64,000 bases of DNA from assembly GCA_022414725.1 (NCBI GenBank), contig CM039463.1, positions 87,375,700-87,439,699 on the forward strand, written 5' to 3'. The position numbers and the translations under genes were made by a program. Under the pieces are notes generated by a model, which saw nothing but the letters and a program-made list of their open reading frames with translations, had not been told where the DNA came from and did no database searches. The stretch comes from Microglena sp. YARC (taxonomy: Eukaryota; Chlorophyta; Chlorophyceae; Chlamydomonadales; Chlamydomonadaceae). The first letter of the stretch is position 1, and each line of letters opens with the position of its first letter. Below are positions 1 to 8,905 of this stretch, in pieces.

Positions 1-413
1 AGCTGCCTAGAAGCTGCTACTTAAAGCTGTAAAGGAAAACTCTGCTTTCATTCCGGGATTGCAATGCCTACTAGCATGAATGCATGATGTGATTCATATT
101 GGCATTTACTTTTATGTTCGGAGGCAGTGAGACTGCAGACACACTTTAGGACAGGCTACTTCGTTGACAGAGTAGATATAAGATGATCAGTCGCAACTGC
201 GGTGGACTGATGAAGGAGAGATGGCGGCAGTACAGTGAGGTACTGCATGGCGGTGCACGTGGCCATTGCTGGCAACGGCACTGCAGGGAGCACAGCAGGG
301 ACTAAGACCTGTGAGCTCGAGGCCACTCTAGAGACGGCATAAAGGCTGGACTAAAACATTTACGGCATAGGAAACGGAAGCCATGGCATGCTCTGAACCA
401 AGTGGTCTGCTAT
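1..413. other. Non-coding flank with a MITE end
   Basis: No gene is supported here. Bases 1-20 match the right terminal inverted repeat of MITE family M1 (the AGCTGCCTAGAAGCTGCT end), so an M1 copy is cut by the window edge. The rest shows only short open frames without family resemblance or splice context. Confidence 0.5.
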
Positions 414-600
414 TTTTTGTGTGTGCGTTGAGTCGCCTTTTCGTCGCTGCATGGCAATGCGAAGGTCCGGCCTAACGGAGTCAGAACTGCCCCCAAACTC
501 CCCGAGCTCCGCGCTTCGTGCTCCGCGGTGTTCAGGAGGCAGCGAGTCACACTGGGGTCGCAGCGAGTCGCTCAATTTGCAACGCGTCACACACACAAGC
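414..600 (+). mobile_element. MITE-like repeat family M2, copy 1
   Basis: This GC-rich block recurs at 1206-1352 (inverted), 7299-7484 and 59333-59492. Shared landmarks are CGTCGCTGCATGGC near one end and CACTGGGGTCGCA...GAGTCGCTCAA near the other. The outer edges form an imperfect inverted repeat ending in TTTGTGTGTG. No coding potential is apparent; the short frames it contains simply repeat with the element. It is probably a non-autonomous DNA transposon. Confidence 0.55.
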
Positions 601-836
601 AAGTGATGAGCTTCTAACTCTGCATTCACACCCACGCCTGCAGGGAGGTCCAGCAGGTGTACTACGGTCACAACAGCTTGCTTGAATCCCAACTGGGGTG
701 TGAAGGACCCTTCTGGGGGCGGCATTATTTCTTTTGGAACAATGGACGCCCGCTCACTCTCATCTACGAGGTCTTCTCAAACCACATGGCAAACTACCTT
801 GGCCCTCCCTCCAAACTGCCCTAAATGATTAGGGAA

Positions 837-1003
837 CAGCAATATGACATCATGTCATCATATGATATCATATGATGCCGGTAGTCTGACCAGGCTAGAG
901 TTGCCATTTATATACAATATCATATGATGCAATTTGTATGATCTCATATGATATCAATCTCGCTTTTGGTCGACATATGATATTCCGGCTCCTGAAATGA
1001 TAG
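837..1003 (+). repeat. AT-rich dispersed repeat D, copy 1
   Basis: This segment of about 165 bp is packed with the palindrome ATATCATATGAT. It matches 12185-12350 along its length, including the landmark GATGCCGGYAGTCTGAC and the end TTTTGGTC...ATATTCCGG. A related ATATCATATGAT-rich stretch lies at 4571-4700 in GARP intron 1. Function is unknown; many self-complementary ATATCATATGAT units could form cruciforms. Confidence 0.6.
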
Positions 1004-1205
1004 AGGAGTCGGGTAGAACAAATATGGTTAGAGTGTATGCAGACACAAACACAACTGGCCAATTCGATGCTGCTTGCCCATACTGTATCAGATGTCCTCT
1101 GTATGATAGGTTTTAAGCGTCTGATTTAGTGAGAGCGAGTGAACAACTTTGTGAGAGATAGGACATTTATTCGTCTACTTTTAGTCCAGTTTCTTTTCGT
1201 GCGAC

Positions 1206-1352
1206 ATGTCGCAGATTGAGCGACTTGGTGCGACCCCAGTGAAACGCGCTGCCCCCTTAATCCCACGGAGCACCAAGCCAGGGGGTTCCTGGAGGTCGGT
1301 TCTGACTAGTGCACCAGACCCATGCGTTGCCATGCAGCGACGAAATGGCGGC
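1206..1352 (-). mobile_element. MITE-like repeat family M2, copy 2
   Basis: This is the reverse complement of the block at 414-600, with the same TCGCTGCATGGC and CACTGGGGTCGCACC landmarks. It is diverged, has no coding capacity, and is best read as an old MITE copy. Confidence 0.55.
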
Positions 1353-1429
1353 AGATTGGCGTTGTGGAGTCGAAAACAAAAACACAGTTGTAGTCATACC
1401 AGGAGTGAATGCGTGATAGGAATAACTTC

Positions 1430-1802
1430 ATCTTGAACTTGGTTTCATGGCTCCTGCCAGCACTTAGGCTGCTTGCAGTCTTCGGCACAAACAATTCAAA
1501 TATAAGCGTTTTTATGAAAATATACTTGAGCTAATCTCTTCATACGATACTTGAACTTGGTTCCTTAGCTTCAGCCAGCAATTTGGCTGCCGCCGTTTCC
1601 AGCTGTACAAACAAAAACCAGGACAATGTAAACGCGAACAAATCACTTTTCGTTGTTTCTCATTTTGTCCTCCTCATACGATACATTCATGAGTGAGAAA
1701 ACGCTGGAAGCTGGAGGTACAAAGCTGCGGCATCTTTGAACTATTCTTTGATGTAGAATTCGAGCACTAGAAATTGTTGCGATTCCACTTCCTGGAAGCT
1801 AG
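1430..1802. repeat. Diverged dispersed repeat pair before the solo LTR
   Basis: The motif CTTGAACTTGGTT...CAGCCAGCAATTTGGCTGC occurs at about 1434-1480 and 1551-1600. The same motif lies near the 3' end of each C element (about 26850, 39880 and 55780). These copies may be a remnant of that family. No gene is seen. Confidence 0.4.
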
Positions 1803-2052
1803 TGTTATTCACCGGTTCTCCCGGATCTCCTAGAGTGACTCAGACTGCACAGGACTCCCGCCCTGCTGCACTGACTGTAGTACCGCTGCCAGCTATGGCA
1901 CGGACTCTACACGCTGGTACCCTTAGGTACCGTGCCATCTTCCTACATCTCTCTAGCGCATCTCTATGATGCTTATCCTGTAACAAATCGTCTCTTCATC
2001 ATCTCTCCTACGCCTCTGCGTTGTATACCGTACGCATACTCCGGAATTGAAA
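1803..2052 (+). mobile_element. Solo LTR of copia-like family 1 (element A type)
   Basis: It begins TGTTATTCACCGG and aligns along its length with the LTRs at 20693-20939 and 49140-49386, sharing CTAGAGTGAC, CCAGCTATGGCACGGAC and CATACTCCGGAA. It is flanked by GCTAG at 1798-1802 and 2053-2057, a 5-bp target duplication, with no internal region attached. The terminal CA has become AA. This is consistent with an old insertion reduced by LTR-LTR recombination. Confidence 0.65.
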
Positions 2053-2057
2053 GCTAG

Positions 2058-3764
2058 TGAGGACGGGAAGAAGGCATTATAAAAGGGAGCAACTCTATGC
2101 GCGAATGGCACCCCTTTACTTCCTCCCCGAGGCAACATCTAATGTATTGGAAAAGTAATTCCCCATGCTGCGGGTCTTGCAGTATAGTGGCGACTAAGAA
2201 CTTACCAAGATTAAGCACCCGACCTGCACCCAGTGAGATTCGACCCCGCTCCCCACCCCGCCCACCCCCCCTCTCGGATCTACGATATTTCTTTAACGAC
2301 ACGGAATGTGAGTGCATTCTATATATCTTGCAAGATGTACAGAAGCACTCGCAGCCTGTGTAGTTCAACCTTATATGGACACTGTATAATGACTCACGAT
2401 AATGAGGAGATAGTGAACAGATGTTAGCAAAGCTCAATAAAAGTAGTTGCTCAGATGTTTTAGGAGTTTTGGGGAAACCACTGATTTGGATACATAGTTG
2501 ATACTTAAAGAGAGTTGAATGGATGCTGATACCATATGATGTATTTGAAAATTTCAGATACTGCTAAATGTTAAAGAGTTGGTTTGATAAAGATATGAAA
2601 CATTCATCGATGTATTTATAAAAGCAACGATTTCGTCTTTTAAATTGATGTTAACTCCCATGCATAGCATGAACTCCGGCCCCGGTTTGTTCACGATTTG
2701 TTGGGGGTTCAGTTCATCAGAGCTTGTTTTGTATACAGCTCTTTCCAATATTGATGTTGGGCAAGCCTATTTGGCTAACCGGCTGGACTGTTGAACACAC
2801 ACATAATGAACGATATTGTGTATTGCACATCAAATAATGTCTGAGGAATCTTGGAGGAATCACTTAGATCTCAATTGGGGATGTAAAGTTCTGGACTCCA
2901 GGTACTTTATTTTCATTGTCTGTAAGGCTTCGGCAGCACATCCAAAATCCACTCGGTGTTCATATTTCACTGCTTCTTCTATCAATATTGATTGAATAAC
3001 AGCCAGGCCCCGGGCTGTGGGCGTTCAATATTAATGCTCTTCAGATAAGAGTTAAGAGACTTCCCTGGCTGCTGGTAGCGATACCTTACTCGGCCACGGC
3101 CAACCAACGGCGCTAAACCACTCCGTCTGGACGCCCCCCACGGATATAATGTATTCTACCCAGGAAGAAACTATCACAAACTGATGTAAACTATCAAGTT
3201 AACTATCTATACACTTTCTAGAACTCTCTGCTCTGCATACAAGCTCTCGAGGTCAATCCGCCGAACTCCGGATTCTACGGTTGTGCCACGCTGGAGGGGT
3301 CAATAATATCGCAACTGGATCTCGCACCTCGCTTTTGGGGGTAGGTCGGGGGGGTAGGTGTAGATTCGGGGACTATTTGGTCACTATCTTCGTATCTATT
3401 TGTCTGTGGAGGGGCGACACGTGTCGCGACACCTCATCGATGTTTTGTGCAGCGTGGCTGTACTTCATATGCTGCCGATACGGTTCTTGCACTTTACATT
3501 CTTCTTCTTGCACATGAATTTCTTTCTTCTGCCACGCCGACTAGGCTCACCGCTTTCTTTCTGCTGCGTGTTCTTACGAGCTGCGAATTCTTAGGATCAA
3601 ATTAATCCCGATTTGCCTGGATTGTTCTTTTCAAAGGCTTTCATCCCAATCGAATCCACCTATCTGTCACGCCAGCATTGCCTTCTCGAGCCAGCCTTCG
3701 CAAAGTTTACTTGTTTCATATTTCCTCCTCTTTTACCGAGGTTGAAGTCTTCCACGTGACTTGA
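2058..3764. other. Upstream region of the GARP gene, no gene seen
   Basis: Only short frames without recognisable domains occur here. A TATA-like string (TATAAAAGG, 2078-2086) sits just downstream of the solo LTR, but it is 1.7 kb from the chosen ATG, so a link to the gene is speculative. The promoter and any 5' untranslated exon of the GARP gene should lie in this interval but cannot be placed. Confidence 0.4.
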
Positions 3765-4494
3765 ATGCTGCAGTGGACGAACGTCGTGCCTGAGTTGCCT
3801 CCTGGCATGCCGGCACTGGTAAAGATGGACGGCGCGATAGATATGGCATCTTTAGTCCCCATCCAAGCGATGAGCACCTTCTTCCCGCCCGCAATTGTGG
3901 AAGCGTTCTCCGTGAAGAACGTCGTACCATTCCTCAACACAACAACTTCCGAGTCCAACGACAAGCCTAAAATCCTCGAAGCAACAGAGAAAAAGGCAGC
4001 CCCGGGGGCTCCACTTCCACATGTACCTTCGGAAACCCTGCAGAGGCCCATGGTCGCAGCGCATGCGTCTCAGGGGCCACCTCTCCAACCGAAACCCCCT
4101 CCCGCCCCCCGGTGTCCCGACCTGGGTTCCTCACAGCCTGCCAACCCCCATTCCTCCATATCCGGAGTGCAGCGGCGACAACAGTCCAACAACAACAACT
4201 CTCAGCCTCAAAAGTCATTCAAATCAGAGCAACATGAAGAGCAGCAGCAGTCATTCGGTTCAGAGCATCAGGGCTACAGGAAGCCAGCTGAAGATATTGC
4301 CCAGCATATGTCCCAGGCTATGATGAGCGTGCCTCCCTATGCCCTGGCCCAACCACAGATGCTCCAGACGCCATGCATGCCTCGCCCAATGCCTTATGCA
4401 CCCATGTACCCAATGGCAGATACTACATGTCCCAACTTCCATGGAACCTACATGGGACAGCATCCCATCCTGCCACCACCCATGAACGTCGCTG
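3765..4494 (+). CDS. GARP (G2-like Myb) transcription factor, exon 1
   Basis: This exon gives about 243 codons of low-complexity N-terminal region. It is proline-rich around residues 105-130, with Asn/Gln/Ser runs around residues 140-165 and Met/Pro-rich sequence to the end, typical of an activation or interaction region. The ATG at 3765 is chosen because an in-frame TGA lies immediately before it and the open frame runs unbroken to a good donor (CTG|GTGAGC at 4495). The exon ends in phase 1 and joins exon 2 at 6457 without frame loss. There is no family motif in this exon; its assignment rests on the splice join to the DNA-binding exons. Confidence 0.7.
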
Positions 4495-4821
4495 GTGAGC
4501 TGACATCTTGATAGATGTTTAGGGTTGTCGATATTGACCAGGTTCCAAGATTGTTGGGTGATTTTACGTTATATCATATGATGTATGTTACAATGTATGG
4601 TACGATGTAGCTTACAAGATATTGATACATCGTACAATATTGCACAATAGATTATACAATATTGTTATTGCACGATTTGTCCACGATATCAACCGTATAA
4701 TGTACCCCAATCCAGTGCGCTGTACTGCTTGTTTCAGGATTTATTCTTGGTCTTATTATCAGCTTCGCAGTGCAGGGCTGCGATAGTGCAGTACTACTGA
4801 CATGTGCAGTCAGGTTCTCTG

Positions 4822-5050
4822 GCAGAGATTTTTGGCGGAGCCCCCCATTAAGGGGGCGGGAGCCCCCAGGGTTACCCATTTGTCCGTCAGACCGACCATC
4901 CGACCATCTATCCGTCTGACCGAGACAGAGCCTGACACGTCAGCCAATGGTCTCGTAACCCACTCGCTTCCGTTGCCACCTGTCGCTCCGTCGCGAACAC
5001 CTTTCCGCTAATTTGTAACGTCGCTTGCGACGCTGCATAGAACTTGCCTT
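4822..5050 (+). repeat. Dispersed repeat E, copy 1
   Basis: It matches 61447-61680 in inverted orientation. Shared parts include GGTTACCCATTTGTC, the CCGACCATCCGACC tract, CCACTCGCTTCCGTTGCCACC, CGTCGCGAACAC and GACGCTGCATAGAACTTG. Both copies lie directly beside an M1 MITE on the GCTGCATAGAACTTG side, so E and M1 may have moved together. Confidence 0.6.
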
Positions 5051-5063
5051 TTCAGATACTGGA

Positions 5064-5213
5064 AGCAGCTTCTAGGCAGCTCCCCTGACTGGCTATTCAG
5101 CCAAGCCTAACCCGACCTAGTACATCTTGAAGCTGGCACAATCAGCTGTCCTGAACTGCTGAAATCTTGGGGCTTGCCCAGTGGCTGGCTCAGGGAGCTG
5201 CCTAGAAGCTGCT
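5064..5213 (+). mobile_element. MITE family M1, copy in GARP intron 1
   Basis: It has near-perfect terminal inverted repeats: AGCAGCTTCTAGGCAGCTCC at the left and GGGAGCTGCCTAGAAGCTGC at the right. The internal part (CTGACTGGCTATTCAGCCAA) is shared with the copy at 11955-12101. At about 150 bp with no coding capacity, it is a classic MITE layout. Other copies lie at 12854-13032, 59708-59883 and 61268-61448, with fragments at 1-20, 32835-32862 and about 61795. Confidence 0.75.
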
Positions 5214-5904
5214 GCCCGAAGCTGAAAAGGAAAGCTATGATCTCTGCCCACATTTGTTCCCCACTTTCCCGTACCAAAACTCCTTGAAAATGTAATGTCT
5301 ATTTGGCTACCCCTGGAATTTAGCATACACACGTTCATATAATTAGCTCCGAGGCATTCCAAAGTGACCGTGGTATGCCTGTAAGACTTTCTCCGCCTTC
5401 TTTTCTGAATCCTCAGAGGGCGCTGTTTTGTGTACTTCCTGGGGTGAACATCATTTCAACAAAAATAAACAATGATGGCAATGGGGTTGCAGAGCACTTC
5501 ATCATGTGTAGCATCATCACAGGTAGCATCATCACGGGCTTGCATTTGACCAGTTCACTGTTTTCAAACAAACATTCATACAACCACATGCTTCTCCCAT
5601 TCTGCATCCAAGCGGCGTCTGCCACTCATATGTGTAGTACATGTGGCACATGTGTAGTACATGTGTGGCATATGTGTGTCCTTCTGCCTTCCGTGCCTCT
5701 CTGCTCTCACTTCAAAATCATATGTGTAGTACATGTGTGGCGCATGTGTAGTACATGCGCGTCCTTCTGCCTTTTGTGCATCTCTGCACTAACTTTAGAA
5801 CCAACCATTGCAATGGTCTAGTATGATTACATGCTCTATCACATCCTCTGCAGACAGGGTAAACATGGGTAGTTTAAGCGCCATTAAACCACATTCTAGA
5901 ATAC

Positions 5905-6058
5905 AATTTGCAATCACGATGGTGAAGACATTTGAAATTGCAATTACGATAGTAAATACATTTGATATTGCAGTCACAATTGTCAAGACACTTTAAATTG
6001 CAATCACAATCGTTAAGACATTTAAAATTGCAATCACAATTGTGAAGACATTTTAAAT
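5905..6058 (+). repeat. 35-bp tandem repeat, about four to five copies
   Basis: The unit is roughly AATTGCAATCACAATTGTGA followed by AGACATTTA. It is repeated four to five times with point changes, lies inside GARP intron 1, and contains the inner palindrome CACAATTGTG. It is non-coding. Confidence 0.75.
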
Positions 6059-6079
6059 ACGTGTCCAGGTCCTAACAAA

Positions 6080-6131
6080 ATAAAATAAGAATAAGAATAA
6101 GAATAAGAACAGCAGCAACAACAACAACAGC

Positions 6132-6195
<64 letters not shown>

Positions 6196-6240
6196 GCAAC
6201 AACAACAACAACAACAACAGCAAGAACAAGAATACAACTA
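6080..6240. repeat. AATAAG and (CAA)n microsatellite
   Basis: An AATAAG run at about 6082-6108 is followed by some 120 bp of almost pure CAA triplets with a few CAG interruptions. Minus-strand frames through it read as homopolymers and are not genes. Confidence 0.9.
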
Positions 6241-6456
6241 ATAAAACAAATAAAAGATAGCAACATAGAAATATAACATGATAACAAGATAACAACATAA
6301 CATGATAACATGATAACAACATAAAAAATAACAGGATAACAGCAGAAGGGCCTGAACGAATGGCACTCACAAATATACAGCCTCCCTACCTGCTCGCATC
6401 AACATACATGTCCCATCCTATTGTCTCACTTCCTTTGCTCTTCCACTTATTGACAG

Positions 6457-6629
6457 GGATGCACAACCGGCCCTCCCAGTCTAACCTTGGCAGCAACATT
6501 AGCTCACAGCCCTCACAACCCAACATCAAGAAGCGACCCCGGGTGTCTTGGACTCCTGACCTGCACAAGCGCTTTGAGAAGGCGCTGGAGAAGTTGGGCA
6601 ATGATGCGGTGCCCAAACAAATCATGCTG
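6457..6629 (+). CDS. GARP transcription factor, exon 2 (first part of DNA-binding domain)
   Basis: The acceptor is TTGACAG|GG and the donor is CTG|GTAAGT. In frame with exon 1, the 58 codons encode a short Ser/Gln/Asn linker and then the start of the GARP B-motif: a basic KKRPR cluster (residues 268-272), the first-helix segment VSWTPDLHKRFEKAL and the second-helix lead-in NDAVPKQIM. The W-x-P-x-LH-x-x-F pattern is diagnostic of the plant and green-alga GARP family (ARR-B, GLK, PHR and LUX types). The VSWTPDLHKRF version looks closest to LUX/PCL1-like proteins, which act in the circadian clock, but paralogue assignment is uncertain. Confidence 0.88.
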
Positions 6630-7022
6630 GTAAGTATTCACCCTATCACTTCAATCAACGTCATGGGCTGCTCCTTCGAGTTTGAGACACAACAGACCTG
6701 TGGGCAGGCAGGCAGGCCGGCAATGAATCACTGAATGAATGAATCACTGAGTCAAGCAATCAACTGCATGGATTCTGGAGAAGTTGAGCAATGATGCGGT
6801 GCCCAAACAAATCATGCCAGTGAGTGTTCACCCTATCACTTCAATCAACTTCATGGGCTGCTCCTTCTAGTTTGGGACACAACAGACCTGTGGGCAGGCA
6901 GGCAGGTTGGCAGGCAGGCCATGAGACACTGAATCAATGAATCAATGAATCAAGAAATCAACTGCATGTGATGGGCTTTGGAGAAGTTGGGCAATGATGC
7001 GGTGCTCAAGCAAATCATGCCA
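6588..7022 (+). repeat. Tandem copies of the exon 2 end with its splice donor
   Basis: The last 42 bases of exon 2 plus about 150 bases of intron 1-side sequence are repeated. The exon part starts at 6588 (real), 6778 and 6981. Copy 2 keeps a GT donor (GCCA|GTGAGT), while copy 3 has lost it (CCATTAAGT). The unit is about 190-203 bp. Reading through the real donor meets an in-frame TGA before copy 2, so copy 2 would only be an out-of-frame or terminated alternative. Confidence 0.85.
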
Positions 7023-7298
7023 TTAAGTGTGGGATAGAGATAGCCACACACCTATATATTAGCCTGTTAGGCCCCCTTAATTAGTCTCTTGGGCCCCGTA
7101 CATTTTAGGCCCCAAAAATGAAACATTGGTTTGTAGGTTACCCCTTACCTAGACGTCCAGAACCAGTGCCAAGGTCTAGGCTTCGGTGCAATTTATTTGT
7201 GCTGCTTGTGAGCTTGGAGAATAGGGGTTGAAAGACCTTCCGCGTACGTTGTGGTGTGCGCTTGTCTTGAGCCAAATGGCTTCACTGCCTAGGGCAAA

Positions 7299-7484
7299 TT
7301 TTTGTTTTGCAACGCGTCGCCATTCCGTAGCTGCATGGCGATGCATGGGTCTGGCTAGACTAGTCAGAAGTGCCCCCCTCAACCTAAACCTCCTGGACCT
7401 CGGGCTCCACGGGGTTTGGGGGGCAGGGCGTCGCACTGGGGTTGCACTGAGTAGCTCAACTGGCGAAGTGTTGCAAGAAAAATA
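7299..7484 (+). mobile_element. MITE-like repeat family M2, copy 3
   Basis: This is the best preserved M2 copy. The outer ends form an imperfect inverted repeat of about 25 bp around TTGCAACGCGTCGCCA at the left and TGGCGAAGTGTTGCAA at the right. The internal part shares CACTGGGGTTGCACTGAGT and GCATGGCGATGCATGGGTC with the other copies. Confidence 0.6.
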
Positions 7485-7585
7485 GCAGTGCCTTGGGTTG
7501 TCTTGTCTTGGGCCAAATTGACAGGAAGAGGCATACCACTCTACCAAGGCACCTGCCGGTTATCTGTTACAGATGATCTTTCCCG

Positions 7586-7660
7586 TTGCAACGACTGGCT
7601 CAATGGTAGAGCTCAAAGAAACAAGAAGGTGCGGGGTTCAAATCCCTAAGGGTACACTTT
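7586..7660 (+). mobile_element. tRNA-like fragment, probable SINE head
   Basis: It has a D-arm (GCTC, loop AATGGTA, GAGC), an A-box-like TGGCTCAATGG and a T-arm (GGG, loop GTTCAAAT, CCC) with a B-box-like GGTTCAAATCC. The anticodon arm is not convincing and there is no paired acceptor stem, so it is not a functional tRNA gene; it fits a tRNA-derived SINE or tRNA pseudogene. A second partial match (TGCATTGGTAGAG) starts near 7818. Confidence 0.5.
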
Positions 7661-8299
7661 AGCGTACGCAGTTGCTTTTAACCGCCATAGTAGCTTTGTA
7701 CAGGTAAAGTAGCAGCCCGTTCTCTACCGCCGTAAGACGGGGCTCCCTTAATACCACGCCCCACCAGGCCTTATCAGTACTGCCAATGCTCCTATCAGTC
7801 ATCTGTAACCGACAAGTGCATTGGTAGAGTAGTATGGCTCTACCTGTCACAAATGACTGTACTGCCTAGGGTAATGTAGTGGGGATATCTGTGGGGCGAG
7901 CTGGAGTGCAAGAAGAAAAAAAAACTCTCACTGTTCCTGCCCACCGTTCCCGATCACCGTTCCTGCTCACCATGGTTTGTGTCTGGTTGGATGCATGCGC
8001 ATGTGTGGCTGTGGGTGCTTGCATGTATCCCTTATGTTGCAACTGGAATGATGATGATTACATTTTCCTGGTGCCCTACTGGACTCCAAATGTGCCCGCG
8101 GCTTGTCGAAGTCAAGGGGGACTTATGGACATCATTAGTGCACCCCTTCTGCAAAATGTTAAATGCTATGCGCTATGCCAGGCATGCCGATCATGCTTTC
8201 GAAAGTGTTTAACATTTACCGTCGAATGTCCCTTCTATGCTGATTTTACTGCATGCCCATGCAAAGAAAGCATGAAATCGTTTCTTTCATTGCTATTTA

Positions 8300-8598
8300 T
8301 TTACTCACCCCCCTACCCCTACCCCTACCCCGATTTACATGCTCCCCTACCCCGGACCCTACACTCCCCTATCCCTACCCAGATTTACATGCTCCCCTAC
8401 CCCTACCCTACACTCCCCTACCCCTACCCCAATTTACACGCTCCCCCACCCTGAAATCTACACTCCCCTACCCCTACCCCTATTTATACACTGCCCTACC
8501 CCTACTCCTACCCCCACCCCGAACCCTACCCCGAACCCTACCCCGAACCCTACACTTCCCTGCCCCGATTTGCACGCTCCCCTACCCCTCCCCTACCA
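8300..8598 (+). repeat. CCCCTA-type satellite abutting the exon 3 acceptor
   Basis: The tract has repeated CCCCTACCCCTACCCC blocks spaced by GATTTACATGCTC-like linkers, and a short run of CCCCGAACCCTA units. It runs directly into the CCTACCAG acceptor of exon 3, so the satellite acts as the polypyrimidine tract. The strand bias is complete (C-rich on the sense strand). Confidence 0.85.
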
Positions 8599-8599
8599 G

Positions 8600-8905
8600 G
8601 AAATGAAAGTGGAAGGCCTTACTAGAGAAAGCGTGGCCAGCCACTTGCAAAAGTTCAGGCTCACTCGGAGCCATGTGGACGGTGCCAGCTACATGGACAA
8701 AGAGGAAGAGGAAGTAGACAACAATTGGTCACAACATGCTAACCAAAAGGTGCGGCATGTCTCTGCTGCTGCCTTCAGCACGGCCAAAGGCGTGGCGTGT
8801 CAGGAGCTCGAGGGGAGCTCGGCGCCGGCCAACAAGAGCGGGGACTGCAAGGAGATGTGTGAAGCTGTGAGTGAGGCAGCTTCGGGTGCCTCTGGCAAGG
8901 CTTAA
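8600..8905 (+). CDS. GARP transcription factor, exon 3 (end of DNA-binding domain)
   Basis: In frame with exon 2, this exon completes the domain with EMK then VEGLTRESVASHLQKFRL (residues 305-322), the third helix and SHLQKFRL signature of GARP proteins. An acidic stretch and a Ser/Ala/Lys-rich tail follow. The frame closes at TAA 8903-8905, giving a protein of about 402 residues. An alternative is a strong donor GCT|GTGAGT at 8867, in phase 0, exactly where the tandem array 8850-10760 begins; then further exons would lie downstream, but none could be recognised. The 3' end of the gene is therefore uncertain. DNA-binding exons are clear; exact start and stop are less so. Confidence 0.82.
   Translation, partial: EMKVEGLTRESVASHLQKFRLTRSHVDGASYMDKEEEEVDNNWSQHANQKVRHVSAAAFSTAKGVACQELEGSSAPANKSGDCKEMCEAVSEAASGASGKA

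Larger units (their letters stand above)
4495..6456 (+). other. GARP gene intron 1, loaded with repeats
   Basis: The intron starts GTGAGC and ends TTATTGACAG. Inside are AT-rich repeat D-like DNA (4571-4700), repeat E (4822-5050), MITE M1 (5064-5213), an imperfect pair of about 88 bp rich in CATATGTGTAGTACATG (5620-5780), a 35-bp satellite (5905-6058), and long (CAA)n and AATAAG runs (6080-6240). No independent gene is seen; the poly-Cys, poly-Leu and poly-Val frames on the minus strand are readings of the triplet repeat. Confidence 0.6.
6630..8599 (+). other. GARP gene intron 2
   Basis: This intron separates the two halves of the DNA-binding domain. Donor GTAAGT at 6630, acceptor CCCCTACCAG ending at 8599. 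It contains the exon-end copies, an M2 MITE (7299-7484), a tRNA-like SINE fragment (about 7586-7660), a piece shared with 11878-11930 (GCCCTACTGGACTCCAAAT, about 8072-8130), and a CCCCTA-type satellite that reaches the acceptor. Predicted short frames on either strand are not supported as genes. Confidence 0.65.

Noticed and set aside
6034..6370. Minus-strand frames reading poly-Cys, poly-Leu and poly-Val
   Set aside because: They are three readings of the CAA triplet repeat in GARP intron 1.
7586..7660. A functional tRNA gene
   Set aside because: D- and T-arms are present but the anticodon arm and acceptor stem do not form, so it fits a SINE or tRNA pseudogene.
8300..8600. A telomere or interstitial telomere
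   Set aside because: CCCCTA units are mixed with GATTTACATGC linkers and lie inside an intron next to an acceptor; there is no uniform telomeric array.
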